Counted from the first letter of the stretch, positions 11,169 through 25,521 are shown. The stretch: DNA of 64,000 bases from Siphlonurus alternatus (GCA_949825025.1 OX463781.1:2891066-2955065); one strand, 5' to 3'. The notes: generated by a model not told the origin, from the sequence alone. Numbers and translations: made by a program.

Positions 11169-11508
11169 TCTGAGGAAGGGGTAAGGTTGAATAGGTGAGT
11201 TGAAAGTTATGTACTGAAACATGTTGTTAGCAAACAAAGAAACTTTTGAGTTACATCTTCTCTTTCATCAAAGCAAAAACAAAAGATATACATACACGTG
11301 CAAAATAAATGTTAAAATTCAATTAATCTTACAAATAAGCCCCTACCTTTAATTACCACAGGTAAGGGTCATCAATGACATATGTGACAATGGATTTGGT
11401 TTCGTCAACAAGAAGCTAGCACAATGTGTATCTCTTGTTGGTGCAGGAGACTCGAGCTGGGAGAAGAAGCAAGCCTGGAGCTCGTTAGTGCGGGGGGAGA
11501 AGTCGGGA
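11164..11508. other. Non-coding stretch
   Basis: I see no gene or repeat. The sequence is of mixed composition and leads into a 14-base G run at 11509-11522. Confidence 0.5.
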
Positions 11509-11573
11509 GGGGGGGGGGGGGGACCAAGCCACACCAAAGTGTCTGACAGAAACACACGCACCACTACAATAAT

Positions 11574-11757
<184 letters not shown>

Positions 11758-12117
11758 GATCCTACTAGCAAACGAGCGAGTGCAAATACTTCCTTCAGTG
11801 CAGCTATATACGAGAGATAGAACCATTCTTCTTTCTCAAAGCCAGAAAAAAAAGGAGAGAAAAGTTACATTTTTTCCACCAAAATTCCCCAGCTAGCAGG
11901 TAATGAACGCAAACAAATTAGGTTTTTCGCCTCGTGAGGTTTAACCTCACTTTGTTGTTCGTTAGTTAAAAAGTAACACACTGGCAAGAATTCCTGTGGG
12001 GGTCCAAAAAATATTTTAAATATATTTTTTGTATTATACTACCAGTTAATTTTTTTAATTAATGGAAATTTATATGCCATTAATTTACGTACTTTTTGTT
12101 ATTTTAAAAAATAAAAT
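11758..12117. other. Non-coding stretch
   Basis: Nothing recognisable. It becomes AT-rich toward the right. Confidence 0.5.
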
Positions 12118-12294
12118 GTCTCACATAGGATCGCATGATTTCGCAGCCTATTATGAGTTAAAAATTAAGAACCAATTTGCGATCAAGTGTAATAGCCGCG
12201 CACACAGCTTCGTATACCTTCGTATGATAATCAATTTAGATCCGGTTCCAAATGAGAAACGAACGATCGTAGAAATACGATTCTGTGTTAGGCT
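12118..12294. mobile_element. F8 repeat, copy 1
   Basis: Shares GTCTCACATAGGATCGCATG, CTTCGTATGATAA and AATGAGAAACGAACGATCGT with 25318-25521 and, inverted, 30124-30282. The ends are weakly inverted and decayed. The plus frame over it (12062-12298) is a by-product. Confidence 0.6.
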
Positions 12295-13401
<1,107 letters not shown>

Positions 13402-13508
13402 TTCAAAAACCTTGCTCAGTGTACACTTTCTACACCCAAACGACCTTATGTCCAAGTGCATAAGGTCGATCTGGTGCAAAAAGTGTACACCTAGCAGAGT
13501 TTACGTAA
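13402..13508. mobile_element. F10 short foldback MITE, copy 1
   Basis: The arms CTCAGTGTACACTTTCTAC and AAAGTGTACACCTAGCAGAG pair, with CGACCTTATG / CATAAGGTCG nearer the centre. It is a decayed relative of the cleaner copy at 28843-28963. Confidence 0.7.
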
Positions 13509-14115
13509 CTCCTATATATACTCCTAACAAATCTTCTTGATTTTGTGCACCCTTAAAATTATGTATTCGAAATTTCTATTTCATGTTTTAACGTTAAATA
13601 GCTCAATTCAATGCGTTTATGAATTTCAGTTTCCAATTAGACCTTCAAAGATATTTTCTTGATCAACTATGTTACGCAATTATATATAAATATAACTAAA
13701 AAATAAAATTCTTCTTTTTTTTTTAATTAAACTTTGAGTGATATAATGTTCTTTCTAGGTAAAAATCTTCAATCTTATGTAGAAGTAACGGCAACTATTG
13801 CTCTCCTTGAAACATATTGCACAAGACAGCGCGCTCTCAGGAAGAGAAATGTTTCTTCATGAAGAGCTCGGAGTAACATTGTTGTTAAGTTTCTCGCTTG
13901 AAATGCAGCAAACAACAAACTATGTTACTTGTCTCACCTCCATCACTGCATGCATGTCAGACAGTGCACTTCACTGCATGCCATCTCTTCTTGTTGCAGA
14001 ACATCTGTGAGAACATACATTGCTTGATGATAAGTCTCAGTAACTTTGACGTCGTAATGTTGTAGTGAAAATTTCTGTCGGACGGAATCGTAAGAAATAA
14101 GTTTTAAAAATTCAA
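13509..14115. other. Non-coding stretch with a GC-richer patch
   Basis: AT-rich to about 13790. The patch at 13800-14010 has an open plus frame of about 70 codons ending in TGA, with no domain, no convincing splice sites and no homologue I recognise. Confidence 0.4.
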
Positions 14116-14439
14116 GAATGGAGTATCGACCTCAATTTTTTAATGCAAAAATGGATAGAGCGTGCAAAGTTATGCTACACTGATTTTTTTCAGATTTTTT
14201 TTTCAGACCGGGAACTATTTTTAAAAAATTATCGAAAGTTCTTTTTGTGATGTCACGAGGCGGCAAGTCCTATCTTTTTCTTAAGGAGTGGCGTCTCGTG
14301 ACGTCACAAAAAGAAATTTCAAGATTTTTTTAAAAAAATTCCCAGGCTCTAAATAATCTGAAAAATATCAGGGTAGCATAACTTTGCACCCTCTAACCAT
14401 TTTGCAATAAAAAAATTTAGGTCAATACTCTATATTCTG
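14116..14439. mobile_element. F3 palindromic MITE, copy 2
   Basis: The outer ends GAATGGAGTATCGACCTCAA and TTAGGTCAATACTC are inverted. Inside are GGATAGAGCGTGCAAAG / CTTTGCACCCTCTAACC, then GGGAACTATTTTTAAAAAAT, then TGATGTCACGAGGCGGC against TCTCGTGACGTCAC. The closest match is 19302-19607. Confidence 0.8.
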
Positions 14440-14465
14440 TAATTTAATCGCTTAAATCGCTTAAG

Positions 14466-14712
14466 ATTTGGCCCGTTTTTCTCACAACAACTTTATAATA
14501 ATTTTCGGTTTTCATCCATAAGGCCCCATATACCTCAATTTTCACAAAACAGATAAGACAGATTCGCTTCAAAATTGCATGCCTCAATTTTCACAAAACA
14601 AATAAGACAGATTCGCTTCAAAATTGCATGCCACCTATTGATGGCAAGTTCAAAGTTCTCTGCATGTCTTGTTGCATTCAAGGGGTTGATTTAAAGATCT
14701 CAATTGAGATTC
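14466..14712 (+). repeat. F16 element, copy 1, with internal tandem duplication
   Basis: Matches 52334-52577 in inverse orientation over its length: TTTTCATCCATAAGG, CACAAAACAGATAAGACA, GCCACCTATTGATGG, TCTTGTTGCATTCA, GAGATTCATCC. A 49-bp unit (14533-14581) is directly repeated at 14582-14630 with two or fewer differences; the other copy has the unit once. Confidence 0.7.
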
Positions 14713-14720
14713 ATCCATAG

Positions 14721-14950
14721 CGGATTCACACACATGGCGATTTCCAGCCTGCGACGCAAAGAGAATTATTAATATGCACTTAAATACTTAATGTAACATC
14801 CATTGGCAGCCATATTTGGTGATTAAAAAAAGAGCATCGATAATTAACGCGATATTCGTCACCGCAACATTGTGAATTCGCTAGCCACATAGAATTTCAC
14901 AGCTTTTGCGTCAAAATCGCGTCACATCGCCATCGTCGCCATGTGGATAC
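14721..14950. mobile_element. F12 MITE, copy 1
   Basis: The ends CACACACATGGCGATTTC and ATCGTCGCCATGTGG are inverted. Internal blocks TTTGCGTCAAAATCGCGTCA and GCACTTAAATAC..AACATCCATTGG recur, inverted, in 22041-22460. It sits directly beside the F16 element. Confidence 0.6.
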
Positions 14951-17029
<2,079 letters not shown>

Positions 17030-17172
17030 CTGCCTACATCCCGGAGATCTTCGGGCGGCTTCGGACATCTCCGAGCTATCCAAAACGCAATCATGAAACT
17101 CCAGTATAGACACTCCCGCAGCAGTTAAAATTTGCCAGATCATCGTGAACATGTCGTAACTTGCCCCTCCTG
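17030..17172 (-). CDS. Possible exon or decayed coding fragment (minus)
   Basis: I do not recognise this. On the minus strand a frame is open from a possible acceptor (GTTGCATATGCAG) at about 17172 through GASYDMFTMIWQILTAAG, then EFHDCVLDSSEMSEAARRSPG and on. Amino-acid use is more protein-like than in most local frames, and the segment is GC-richer than its flanks. The polypyrimidine tract is poor and no good donor follows, so it may be chance or a relic. The overlapping minus frame at 17091-17390 runs into the F11 element and is less credible. Confidence 0.18.
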
Positions 17173-17295
17173 CATATGCAACCTGCTGTGCTTATATGTT
17201 GAACAAGTTGTCTAACCTCCAGGCAAAATAGAATCAACCATGCCGAAGTAAATCGTTGATCTTTTCCACTACGTCGTTCCTCTGATATTAACTTT

Positions 17296-17468
17296 AAGGT
17301 GCATTTCCATGGAGCGATGTCGAGCGAGGAAAGCGCACTTGCTTCAATATCATATGGTGGCCATGTTGGCGATAAAATTGCTCCCCGCAAGGCGAGAAAA
17401 TCCCGAGCCTCTGATTGGTTGTGGCACGCGATTTTCTCACTTTCTGCACTCCATGGAAATGCACCTTT
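17296..17468. mobile_element. F11 MITE, copy 1
   Basis: The ends AAGGTGCATTTCCATGGAGC and CCATGGAAATGCACCTT are perfect inverted repeats over about 18 bp. The interior (GCCATGTTGGCGATAAAATT) recurs, inverted, in 42453-42616. Confidence 0.8.
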
Positions 17469-17743
17469 AGATCATTGCATCTCCGGTTTCCACGTTTCTC
17501 TCAGTCACAGATAAATGTCAGGATGGATTGCTATTACCAACCTCATTTTGGATGAACCCACGAAACAAAGAAGTTCAGGTTTTGCAAAATTTGCGGGTGG
17601 TAAACTTAATGAGTAATTAGTAAACAGATGTACTTAATTTGATAAAAAAAAATATTAAAAAGATTTATGGACAAAATAAGCATAAACAATCTGAACAAGA
17701 AAAATGAAGTTTATTTTTATTAGGTCTGAAGCTATACAATACT

Positions 17744-17871
17744 GGGGGGTCTTCAAATAACACAAATTACAACAATCCTAAAATTAAGACAGTCTTAGCG
17801 TATTCTTTATTGTTGCGCTAAGACTGTCTTAGGCTAAGTTTATGTTAAGTGGTGTTATTTGAAGACCCCCC
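17744..17871. mobile_element. Single foldback MITE, GGGGGGTCTTCAAATAAC ends
   Basis: The arms start GGGGGGTCTTCAAATAACAC and end with the exact complement. An inner stem TAAGACAGTCTTAGCG / CGCTAAGACTGTCTTA gives a nearly complete hairpin of 128 bp. The G-run ends resemble F7 but the next bases differ. Confidence 0.8.
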
Positions 17872-18628
17872 TGTTTCTGATGTTATGAAAATAACCTATA
17901 AGTTAAAATTGATCGAATTTTTAATTATGAAAAATTTTTATGTCATCACAAAGAAAAGAACACCAGCTACTAGTAACGTTAATTAGATAAATAATATTTT
18001 AAAAATAGTTAACTATTAATGAACAATGATGGATCGAAATATTGGAATTATAATTATTATTAATTATAAAATAAATAGTGTAAAATTTAAATTTTTGTCT
18101 CTGAACTATTTAAAATTAAATAGACAATAATGTATGTCATTATAATTATATATATAATAGTATATTTTAAATTTATAAAATTCAAGTTATTTATAATTTA
18201 TTTATATTATATTTTATATATTAATAAATATAGAACTGATGATAAAAATTGTGTTTGATACTAATGTTTCTTATTACAGGTATTAGAAATACTGTAAACA
18301 CTATGTACCTCATGGTTCTTTATGTATAATAAATAAATACAATTAAGTACTAGGGCTGGCTGCTTCACTCAGTAAAGTATTTTTTTTTTGTAACGAGGAG
18401 ATGCAACGAACATCGTCGCCACAGAAATCAATATGCCGCAACTGGAGGTAAATTTACTTACTGCATGATCAAAGGAACATTATATTGCATCCTCTCCCAA
18501 TAATTCTCATGTCTCCGAGTTGCTAGAGGCTGTTTTTACATTAACGTACAACCTCAATGTGGACGTGTTTTTTTATTTCAACTTCCAGTGGTATAATTAC
18601 AACGAATCGATGTTCTAATTTATAATTG
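17872..18628. other. AT-rich non-coding stretch
   Basis: Nothing recognised apart from an AATAAATAAATAC tract near 18335. Confidence 0.5.
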
Positions 18629-18950
18629 GTAGAGTGTGGTGCAGTGCATTGACCGGTTTTCATTACACCGAAGTCAAGCTACGTCGAGCGTCGTTAGTAC
18701 TTGGATGGGAGCCCGTTTCAAGTGCTCTTTCTCTGGGGTAAATTCATCTCGTTTTCCACCCAGTGCAGTGATGCACTAATGTGTGGTTCCTCAGGCTTTG
18801 GACATCACTTTGGTCCATTGAAAAAAATTAGAGGTGTCCGTCCTGACTGAGGTTTACCACGGTTCCCTCAGTCTCACCTCAGCTGAATGCTGGGACACCT
18901 AACATGCCGTGGCCACCATCCTTTCCCTACCTTATATCCCTGCAACAAAA
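18629..18950 (+). mobile_element. 5S rRNA-derived SINE, full copy (plus)
   Basis: The head at 18629-18725 reads GTGCATTGACCGG, CACCGAAGTCAAGC, then GTTAGTACTTGGATGGGAGC, as in the 3' part of 5S rRNA with its internal control region. The body (CATCTCGTTTTCCACCCAGT) and GGACATCACTTTGGTCCATT follow, then the central domain (ACTGAGGTTTACCACGGTTC, AATGCTGGGACACC, GCCGTGGCCACC). It ends near CCCTGCAACAAAA. The head differs from true 5S at many sites and lacks its first third, so it is not a working 5S gene. Confidence 0.82.
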
Positions 18951-19153
18951 ATCATTATTCATTAACTAATAGTGATCGATATTTGATATACGTATATCTG
19001 AATAATAGTTTATTCATATATAATCATAATTTAATTCATAATTCTTTATTACATTACAACTTTTTTTCTTTTTCAATGTATATATTATCTGTTAATATGT
19101 GTGCTTGTTTTATTTTATTTAGTTTTTGACTTGATCCATGTTGTTTATATATG

Positions 19154-19261
19154 GACAGTCATAGCCTCGGAAAATTTCCCTTTGCATTTCCCGTAAGAAT
19201 AACGTAGGGCATAGTGATTTACAAAGCTGCAAAGGGAAAATTTCTAAGGCAACCAGTGTAC
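19154..19261. mobile_element. F5 MITE, copy 2
   Basis: The ends ACAGTCATAGCCTCGGAAAA and TTTTCTAAGGCAACCAGTGT are imperfect inverted repeats, with TTTCCC/GGGAAA just inside, as in the other F5 copies. Confidence 0.6.
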
Positions 19262-19301
19262 AACCAATGTTTGAATAAAAAATAAAAAATTTTATAACGT
19301 C

Positions 19302-19607
19302 AATGGAGTATTGTCCTCATTTTTTTATTGCAGAAATGGATAGAGGGTGCAAAGTTACGCTACCCTGATTTTTTTCAGATTTTTTACAGCCCGGGAACTA
19401 TTTTTAAAAAATTATTGAAAGTTATTTTTGTGACGTCACGAGACGCCGCTCCTTAAGAAAAAGATAGGACTTGTCGCCGCGTGACGTCACAAAAGGAACT
19501 TTCAATAATTTTTTAAAAATACTTCCCGGGCTCTAAAAAATCAGGGTAGCATAACTTTGCACGCTCTATCCATTTCTGCAATAAAAAAAATGAGGACAAC
19601 ACTCCAT
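19302..19607. mobile_element. F3 palindromic MITE, copy 3
   Basis: The ends AATGGAGTATTGTCCTCATT and AATGAGGACAACACTCCATT pair. The inner order is the same as in 14116-14439, with TGACGTCA at 19432 and 19482. This is the cleanest F3 palindrome here. Confidence 0.85.
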
Positions 19608-20539
19608 TATGATACGAAACTATTATTATGAAAAAGCAACATAAAATATTAAAAAATTGAAACATTCCAAAGATATTTTGAAAAATATATATTTTTTTTT
19701 ATATTAAATTCATAATTAAGATATTTCATAACTAAATAATTTATTTTAAATTAAATTTTTAAAAAGGGAGAAATTTATTAAAATTATAATAAATTATTTT
19801 TTTATTATAATCTACAATAAAAAATTACTAGAAAGTCTGCAACAATTTCCCGTGATGATTGTTGAATGTGCTAAACAAAAAAACGTCCTTGAAAATTTAC
19901 TTGATACATAATCTCAAGTCACGCGAACGTACTTGTGTGTGAATTTATCTCTTACAAATTTCAGGTAGCGTGCCATTCATTTCAAACAATCTCTAACTCT
20001 TTATCAAATGAGTACCTATGTTATTATATGTAGAATGATAATCGCTGCCAACACCCCTTTCAGATTTATTGAGGAATTTAAGATCATTCGACTTGTATAA
20101 TAACAAAAGGTTGGAACAAAAACGATTTACATACAATGTGGTAGCTCTTAACCTATTTTTTGACGTATAAGCTTGGTCCTACTACCCCTTTATTACCATA
20201 CATTAATCATCTTCAGAAATATGACGTCAATTAATTTAGAACTACATCAAATTAAATGAAAAAGCTTTAATATTTATTAATAATATATCAAAAGATTATT
20301 TTCAATATAATACTGTGCTTTAACAGAAAAGCTATATATACTTATAAATTATGTACACATTTAATATGAAAAGTTAAAGATATAATATATTACACACTTA
20401 ATCAATATTTTATACTCTCTCCTCTCTCTCTCTCTCTCTCTCTGATTTATATTGCATATTTCAATTACATTTTTAAGACAAAATGAAAAAGAATAAATTT
20501 TTTCTCTAAACATTGCGAAGAATTTATTTTTTTAATAAA

Positions 20540-20588
<49 letters not shown>

Positions 20589-20884
20589 AATATACGAGTT
20601 GCTACAATCAAATGCCTTACTAAACCATTTTGCAGTGCAAGCATTTATTAAATATATACAACGAGCAAAAATTACATTTCATTTTTTTTTTAAATGTAGC
20701 TATTTTTTACAACTTTACTGCCAATACGTGAGATGAGGTGGTCTACTGAGCCTCATGTAATTATTTTACTTTACAAAATACACAATATAAAAACAGAATT
20801 TGTGTCTACTTCTATACTGCGATTTATAGTTTTTTTGTTCTTATTACATTGTTCTTTAAATTTTAATTATTACCTTATAACACT
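19608..20884. other. AT-rich non-coding stretch
   Basis: Holds a short CT tract (20422-20443) and a (TA)n array (20541-20584). No gene is supportable. Confidence 0.5.
20541..20584. repeat. (TA)n microsatellite
   Basis: About 22 TA units. Confidence 0.9.
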
Positions 20885-21012
20885 ATGGCCGTCAGTTGCA
20901 GTCAACCTATCCTAATCGGAGAATTATCCGAGAAATTTAATGTTAATTAGTAAATAACCCACGGATAATCCTCAGATTATTCTCGGATAGGTGGCTGCAA
21001 CTTACGACCATT
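20885..21012. mobile_element. Single foldback MITE, TGGCCGTCAGTTGCAG ends
   Basis: The ends TATGGCCGTCAGTTGCAG and CTGCAACTTACGACCATTA are inverted, with CCTATCC.AATCGGAGAATTA pairing to TTATTCTCGGATAGG inside. No second copy was found in the window. Confidence 0.7.
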
Positions 21013-21126
21013 AGAATGTATATCAAAACCTCTTTTTTTTTTTTTTTTTAATTCGTCACTTTACAAAATATATTACAATACAGTTGTCTCTTCGGAAAAT
21101 TTCCCTTTATAGTCTTCTTTAATCAC

Positions 21127-21518
21127 TTAAGGTAGAGATAACGCCGATCAGCTGTTCGACGTACTCTCCTTTGATTAACATGTAGACCTTAGAAAATTCA
21201 CAAAAATTCTGATTTTTTTTTTGAGAGGCAGATATTGGTGCCTAAAAGCCATAAAAAAAGTTTCAAAACAATTTAACGAGCTGATATTTTTTTCATAAGG
21301 TTTGTCTCTCCATGGGAAAGCCCTATGCTGAAAATTAAAAAAAAAATAATTAAAAAAAAAAATCGGCTCGTTAAATTGTTTTTAAATTTTTCTATGGCTT
21401 TTAGGCACTAATATCTGCCTGTCAAAAAATTTTCAGAATTTTTGTGAATTTGATAAGGTTTACATGTTAATCAAAGGAGAGTACGTCGAACAGCTGATCG
21501 GCGTTATCTCTACCATAA
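21127..21518. mobile_element. F4 foldback MITE, copy 1 (nested)
   Basis: The ends TTAAGGTAGAGATAACGCCG and GGCGTTATCTCTACC are inverted, and the arms pair on through GATCAGCTGTTCGACGTACT and TTGATTAACATGTA. Closely matches 41626-41979. Confidence 0.85.
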
Positions 21519-21567
21519 TTACCATATACCCAGCAAAACTAACACATAGCGATAACAAGGTTACAAG

Positions 21568-21721
21568 CAGGGCGGAGATCCAAAGATTGGGGGTGGGGGG
21601 CGATTGCCCCCCAAAAGATCATAAAATACATTGAAAGTGTTATACCACCCCCCATTTCAAATTTTAACATTGCAAGATAGTGCACTCCCCTTCCCACAGA
21701 GCCGATCTGAATCCGCCCTTG
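21568..21721. mobile_element. Short hAT-type element (nested)
   Basis: The ends CAGGGCGGAGATCC and GAATCCGCCCTTG follow the CA...TG hAT pattern with GGCGGAT-like termini, and G/C runs lie inside. The flanking 8-mers GTTACAAG and GCTGCATG agree at five of eight positions, so a decayed target duplication is possible. The minus frame over it (21539-21748) is not a gene. Confidence 0.6.
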
Positions 21722-22040
21722 GCTGCATGCAAGTGGGAAAATTTCCAAGGCGATGAGTGTACCTCAGAGAAAGCTGTGTTCGTCACGATGATCGGCTGCA
21801 AGACTAATAATATCAAAGCGACACAATCAAGGAGTCAGCTGAGAGTCTGCTGACTAAGAATAGTTTCGTGCGACGTTCACGCATCTCCCTGGCTGAAGAG
21901 GGGGGAGGGGACAATGCGTAGCAAAACGAGCCAAGCTTTCCCAACAACAACAAAAACAAAATGAACTTTAATTACGTGTATCATTGGAACCACGAAGGAG
22001 TTATATCCAGAAATATCAACATGCAGGTTTTAAGTTAAAA

Positions 22041-22460
22041 CCGGGTCTACATGGCGACAACGGAGATGCGACGTGATTTCAAAGCTGTAAAATCTTATGC
22101 AGCGAGCAAATATACGCGTTAATTACGATGCTCATTTTTTAAGTTTAAATGAAATCTAAATTATACAACTGATGCTAATTTAAAGTAATATTATATAATT
22201 TATATTTCATTATGTTGTCTTACTCTTTGTTTATCTGCTAATTCAAATACTAAACAATACCTTTTTTCCCTCTTTCTCGAGCTTCAGCTAGCTCATTGAG
22301 GTGTAAACAAAATTTTGTATATAAAAAAATATGTATTATGTGAATTTGTAATAAATACAAAACAAACAAAAAATCTTCAAATATGGCCATCAATGGATGT
22401 TACAGAAAGTGCGCAATATTTGCTTTGCGTCACATGATAAAAATTGTCATGTGAAACCGC
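22041..22460. mobile_element. F12 MITE, copy 2, probably with an insertion
   Basis: The left part CTACATGGCGACAACGGAGA, GACGTGATTTCAAAGC and the right part ATCAATGGATGTTACAG, GCGTCACATG match 14721-14950 in inverse orientation. The middle (about 22150-22375) is extra AT-rich sequence. Confidence 0.5.
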
Positions 22461-22519
22461 CTTTATCTTGGTTAATTACTGTGCCATATAATACTGATAA
22501 TGATAACCATGGTTAGTGA

Positions 22520-22721
22520 CAACAGAACTTTACTCCTGCTTTGTTTGTAGACGTTACCACGCAGTCTATGGAGACGTGGTGAACCAAAACTATTTTGATA
22601 TTGATAGACTGGGTGCTCTTCTTACATCTCCCAAAATTACAAATCTACATCTCTCTGTCTATTGAAGCTGCAGCTCTAGCAAGTGAGGCAGGAGTAACGT
22701 TCGTGCTAGCCAGACGTGTAC
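22520..22721 (-). mobile_element. F14 element, copy 1
   Basis: An inverted match to 39477-39690: GTAGACGTTACCACGCAGTC, ATTGATAGACTGGGTGCTCT, CAAGTGAGGCAGGAGTAACG. The outer terminal repeat is worn on the left. Confidence 0.7.
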
Positions 22722-23502
22722 AATATATAAGTGGCACGTTGTTTAAGTAGAGTATTGAAGTATGTAATTTAATGTGTATTTTATGTGCATGCATTTGCTA
22801 TAATTATGCAGATATACTTGACAAGTTGTTCAGTTAAATACAAAAGAATGTGTTAATATATGTTATTTATATATTCTACGAATACAGAAATTATCAAATT
22901 ATGTAACAAATTTAAAAGTAAAGAGAGTATTGAATTATATAGTCAATATAGTGAAGTAAACATCGTATTTTGGCAATTTATAAATAAATTCTGTTAATGA
23001 GTTAAATATTCAGGAAATTGGCTTTAGGTAAACAAACACACAGCCAGAATATAATAAAAAATTAAACTATATAAATTAAATATTATACGGTTATAATTGT
23101 AACTTTAAACTATATTATATTGTGTATTAAATTAAGTTTATAATTTATGTGCTTTTTTAAAAGCTTTCTGGACCTCTGTCTACACTTAAAAAAAAAAAAA
23201 AAAAAAAGTTGCGTAACTAACTTACCTAATAAATAAAAAAAATAAAAATATAATTATACAAAATACAAACATTGAAGGAGTTTGCTTGAGTTTAAAGTTG
23301 TGCCCAAAACTTGAAAGTTACTCTCATCATACGATTAGACCTTTGACGAAATTATCTAAGAAGTCTTTTTACGAAAATATTTTACGACGGATTTTAGTTT
23401 CAATAATGAATGAGTCTAACGTCAAAACGGAAATAAATTGTGTACTCTATACTTGTGAAATTATTACAAATCTGCAGTATAAATATATGCTATAATAGAA
23501 TT
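22722..23502. other. AT-rich non-coding stretch
   Basis: Contains an A run at about 23189-23206. No gene is recognised. Confidence 0.5.
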
Positions 23503-23714
23503 AACACCTAAATTCTAGATACTAAATGAGTTTCCAGTACTTTTATTTTCCCCTTATAGTAAGGAAATGTTATGATTTTATTAGTACATTAAACAACTTA
23601 ACTGATCTTTATTTCCAATAATCTTTTGCAATTTTCAGTACAATTTTTGTACTGAATGAGTCCATTGAAGTACAAAAATTGTCCTTAAATTAAGTATTTA
23701 AAAGTTAAGTGTTT
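23503..23714. mobile_element. F6 MITE, copy 2
   Basis: The ends AACACCTAAATTCTAGATAC and TATTTAAAAGTTAAGTGTT are imperfect inverted repeats, with TCAGTACAATTTTTGTACTG inside as in F6. It is more decayed than 8768-8989. Confidence 0.6.
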
Positions 23715-24135
23715 AATTTACATAAATATTAAATACAGTATATTATTTTATGAATGGTAAATTATATTATTATGAATGGTGTGTTCTTAAGTCTGTGTGT
23801 GTGTTATACAAACGACGAGACTCAAACCAGACGCTCTGTTACAAAAGTGGTAGACATTATTGAACAATACGTCTGGGGTAGAATAATACAGTATATAACA
23901 TGGGATGTATACAGTTGTACCGCTGCCAAGGTCTATATTTTATAATATGTACATTTACATAACTTATTTTGTGGAGTGAAAAAGACTGAGTTTCAGTTGT
24001 TATCATACTTGTGGAAATCAACTAGAGTAGTCTACATGGAAAATTAATTTTCTGACATGCATGTTGGCAAATTTATGAATGAATAAATTTATGTAAAATA
24101 ATGTTATATTGATAATAATGTAAAAACTGTTATTT
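23715..24135. other. AT-rich non-coding stretch
   Basis: No feature recognised. A 63-codon frame (23754-23945) has no domain. Confidence 0.5.
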
Positions 24136-24629
24136 AATGGGGTACTGACCGGTATTTGAGTTAGCAATACTAGTAAAAAGTACTGTGAATTCTATGAAGA
24201 ATGAGCCCTATTAGAGCATTCTACGACAATTTGCTGATTTTATATGAAATTTTAAAACTTTTCTGATGATGTCATAACATTGAATCTTAAATGGTAAAAT
24301 GCATCAGTTAACATTGAAAAAATGAAAAGTTATTGAGGTAGGAATTTGAAACCTTCATTATCGTGATTCTAGCACCTAAAACCCTTGCAAAAGAAGTTTT
24401 GGTTACATTTCAATATTAAGTGTGGGATTTGGCAATGTTAACTGATCTATTTTCCCATTTAAGATATATTCAATGCTGTGATGTCATTTTTGAGAGGTTT
24501 TAAAAATTCATATAAACTTAGGAAATTGTCGTAGAATGCTGTAATAGGGCTCGTTCTTCATGAAATTTTCGTGCCTTTTAAAATGTTGACCAAAAACTTG
24601 AAAGATTTTTTTTTGGTCAGTACCCCATT
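24136..24629. mobile_element. Large single foldback element, AATGGGGTACTGACC ends
   Basis: The ends AATGGGGTACTGACC and GGTCAGTACCCCATT are exact inverses. The arms (~200 bp each) pair through AGAATGAGCCCTATTA and CATTCTACGACAATTT. No transposase is present. Confidence 0.75.
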
Positions 24630-24740
24630 GATATTATAGGATTACGCAGATTTTTGCTTTATTTTTTTGTATAATTTATAAGAATACTGCAGCCCCTGTT
24701 GTGATATAGTGCATTTGGTGCTTTGTTTATATACTGTGGT

Positions 24741-24877
24741 TCACATTTAACTTGGTTTTCATCGTGTTTGTAACGTCTTCAGTCATTGGTGCATTGTTTG
24801 CATCAAAGAATTCCATTGACCGATCCGATCCGAAGGACACCCGAGCGCTTCCGACGAAAACCAAGTTAAATATGAAC
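24741..24877. mobile_element. F15 element, copy 1
   Basis: The ends TTCACATTTAACTTGGTTTT and AAAACCAAGTTAAATATGAA are inverted, about 137 bp apart. The closest match is 28563-28700; 45143-45300 and 48808-48960 are related in inverse orientation. Frames with similar peptides (TSSVIG.LF..KN) cross copies 1 and 2, but this reflects shared DNA. Confidence 0.75.
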
Positions 24878-25317
24878 CTTTGTATATCCTCACACCATAA
24901 CTATGTCTATGCCCCACACAAAATGTTATTATATCTACGTACTATGGTGAAATAATAATTTAATTTTGGACTTATGTATGCTATAATTTAATAATTATTC
25001 ACGGTTTCAATAAATAAAACAATAATGATTTTTTATGCCTTGGTGTATCCAATATAATGTAACAAATTTCATAGCCCATAAACTTTATTGTCACTTTTTT
25101 TATTTGCTTTTTATTTTATAACTTTTGTAGCAACGAATGTAAATTACTAGAAGAAAAAAAAGGTGATTTTATGTTCAGTTGTGGATGTTTTACGGCTGTG
25201 GTGGAGCGGAGCATAACGTCCCTTCCTTCCATTGTTGTCTGGGCTCATCCCCCCGGGCCCTGGCGCAACAATCAGAGTCACGTGACTTCAAGTCTCACAG
25301 CAACCGAAATATCGACT
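24878..25317. other. Non-coding stretch
   Basis: AT-rich, then a GC-richer patch at 25180-25320. No domain was found in the short frames. Confidence 0.45.
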
Positions 25318-25521
25318 TAAGGGGGGTCGTATATATACTGCCTTCGTATCGTATCGTATGGCTTCGTATGATAAAAATTTAGAACCGGTTCTAAATGAGA
25401 AACGTACGATGTCATGCGATGCGATACGAAATGACGCTGTGTGCGTACACCTGATCGCATAGCTTCTAAATTTTTGTATCATATGCTGCGATATCATGCG
25501 ATACTGTGTGAGACAGCCCTT
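25318..25521. mobile_element. F8 foldback element, copy 2
   Basis: The arms contain CGTATCGTATGGCTTCGTAT / ATCATGCGATACTGTGTGAG and a central AGAACCGGTTCT palindrome. The right end GTGTGAGACAGCCCTT is shared with 30124-30282. Confidence 0.7.

Larger units (their letters stand above)
21078..21762. mobile_element. F5 MITE, copy 3, carrying two nested insertions
   Basis: The left end ACAGTTGTCTCTTCGGAAAA + TTTCCC and the right end GGGAAAATTTCCAAGGCGAT + GAGTGTAC are F5 termini. They are about 685 bp apart instead of the usual ~110-130 bp, and the extra length is the F4 element at 21127-21518 plus the hAT element at 21568-21721. Confidence 0.7.

Noticed and set aside
18300..18345. AATAAA-rich spots (also near 25005 and 26370) as gene 3' ends
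   Set aside because: AATAAA is expected often in sequence this AT-rich, and no upstream coding exon is linked to them.
18629..18725. A 5S rRNA gene
   Set aside because: The first third of 5S is missing, there are many substitutions, and the sequence continues into a SINE body found in other copies.
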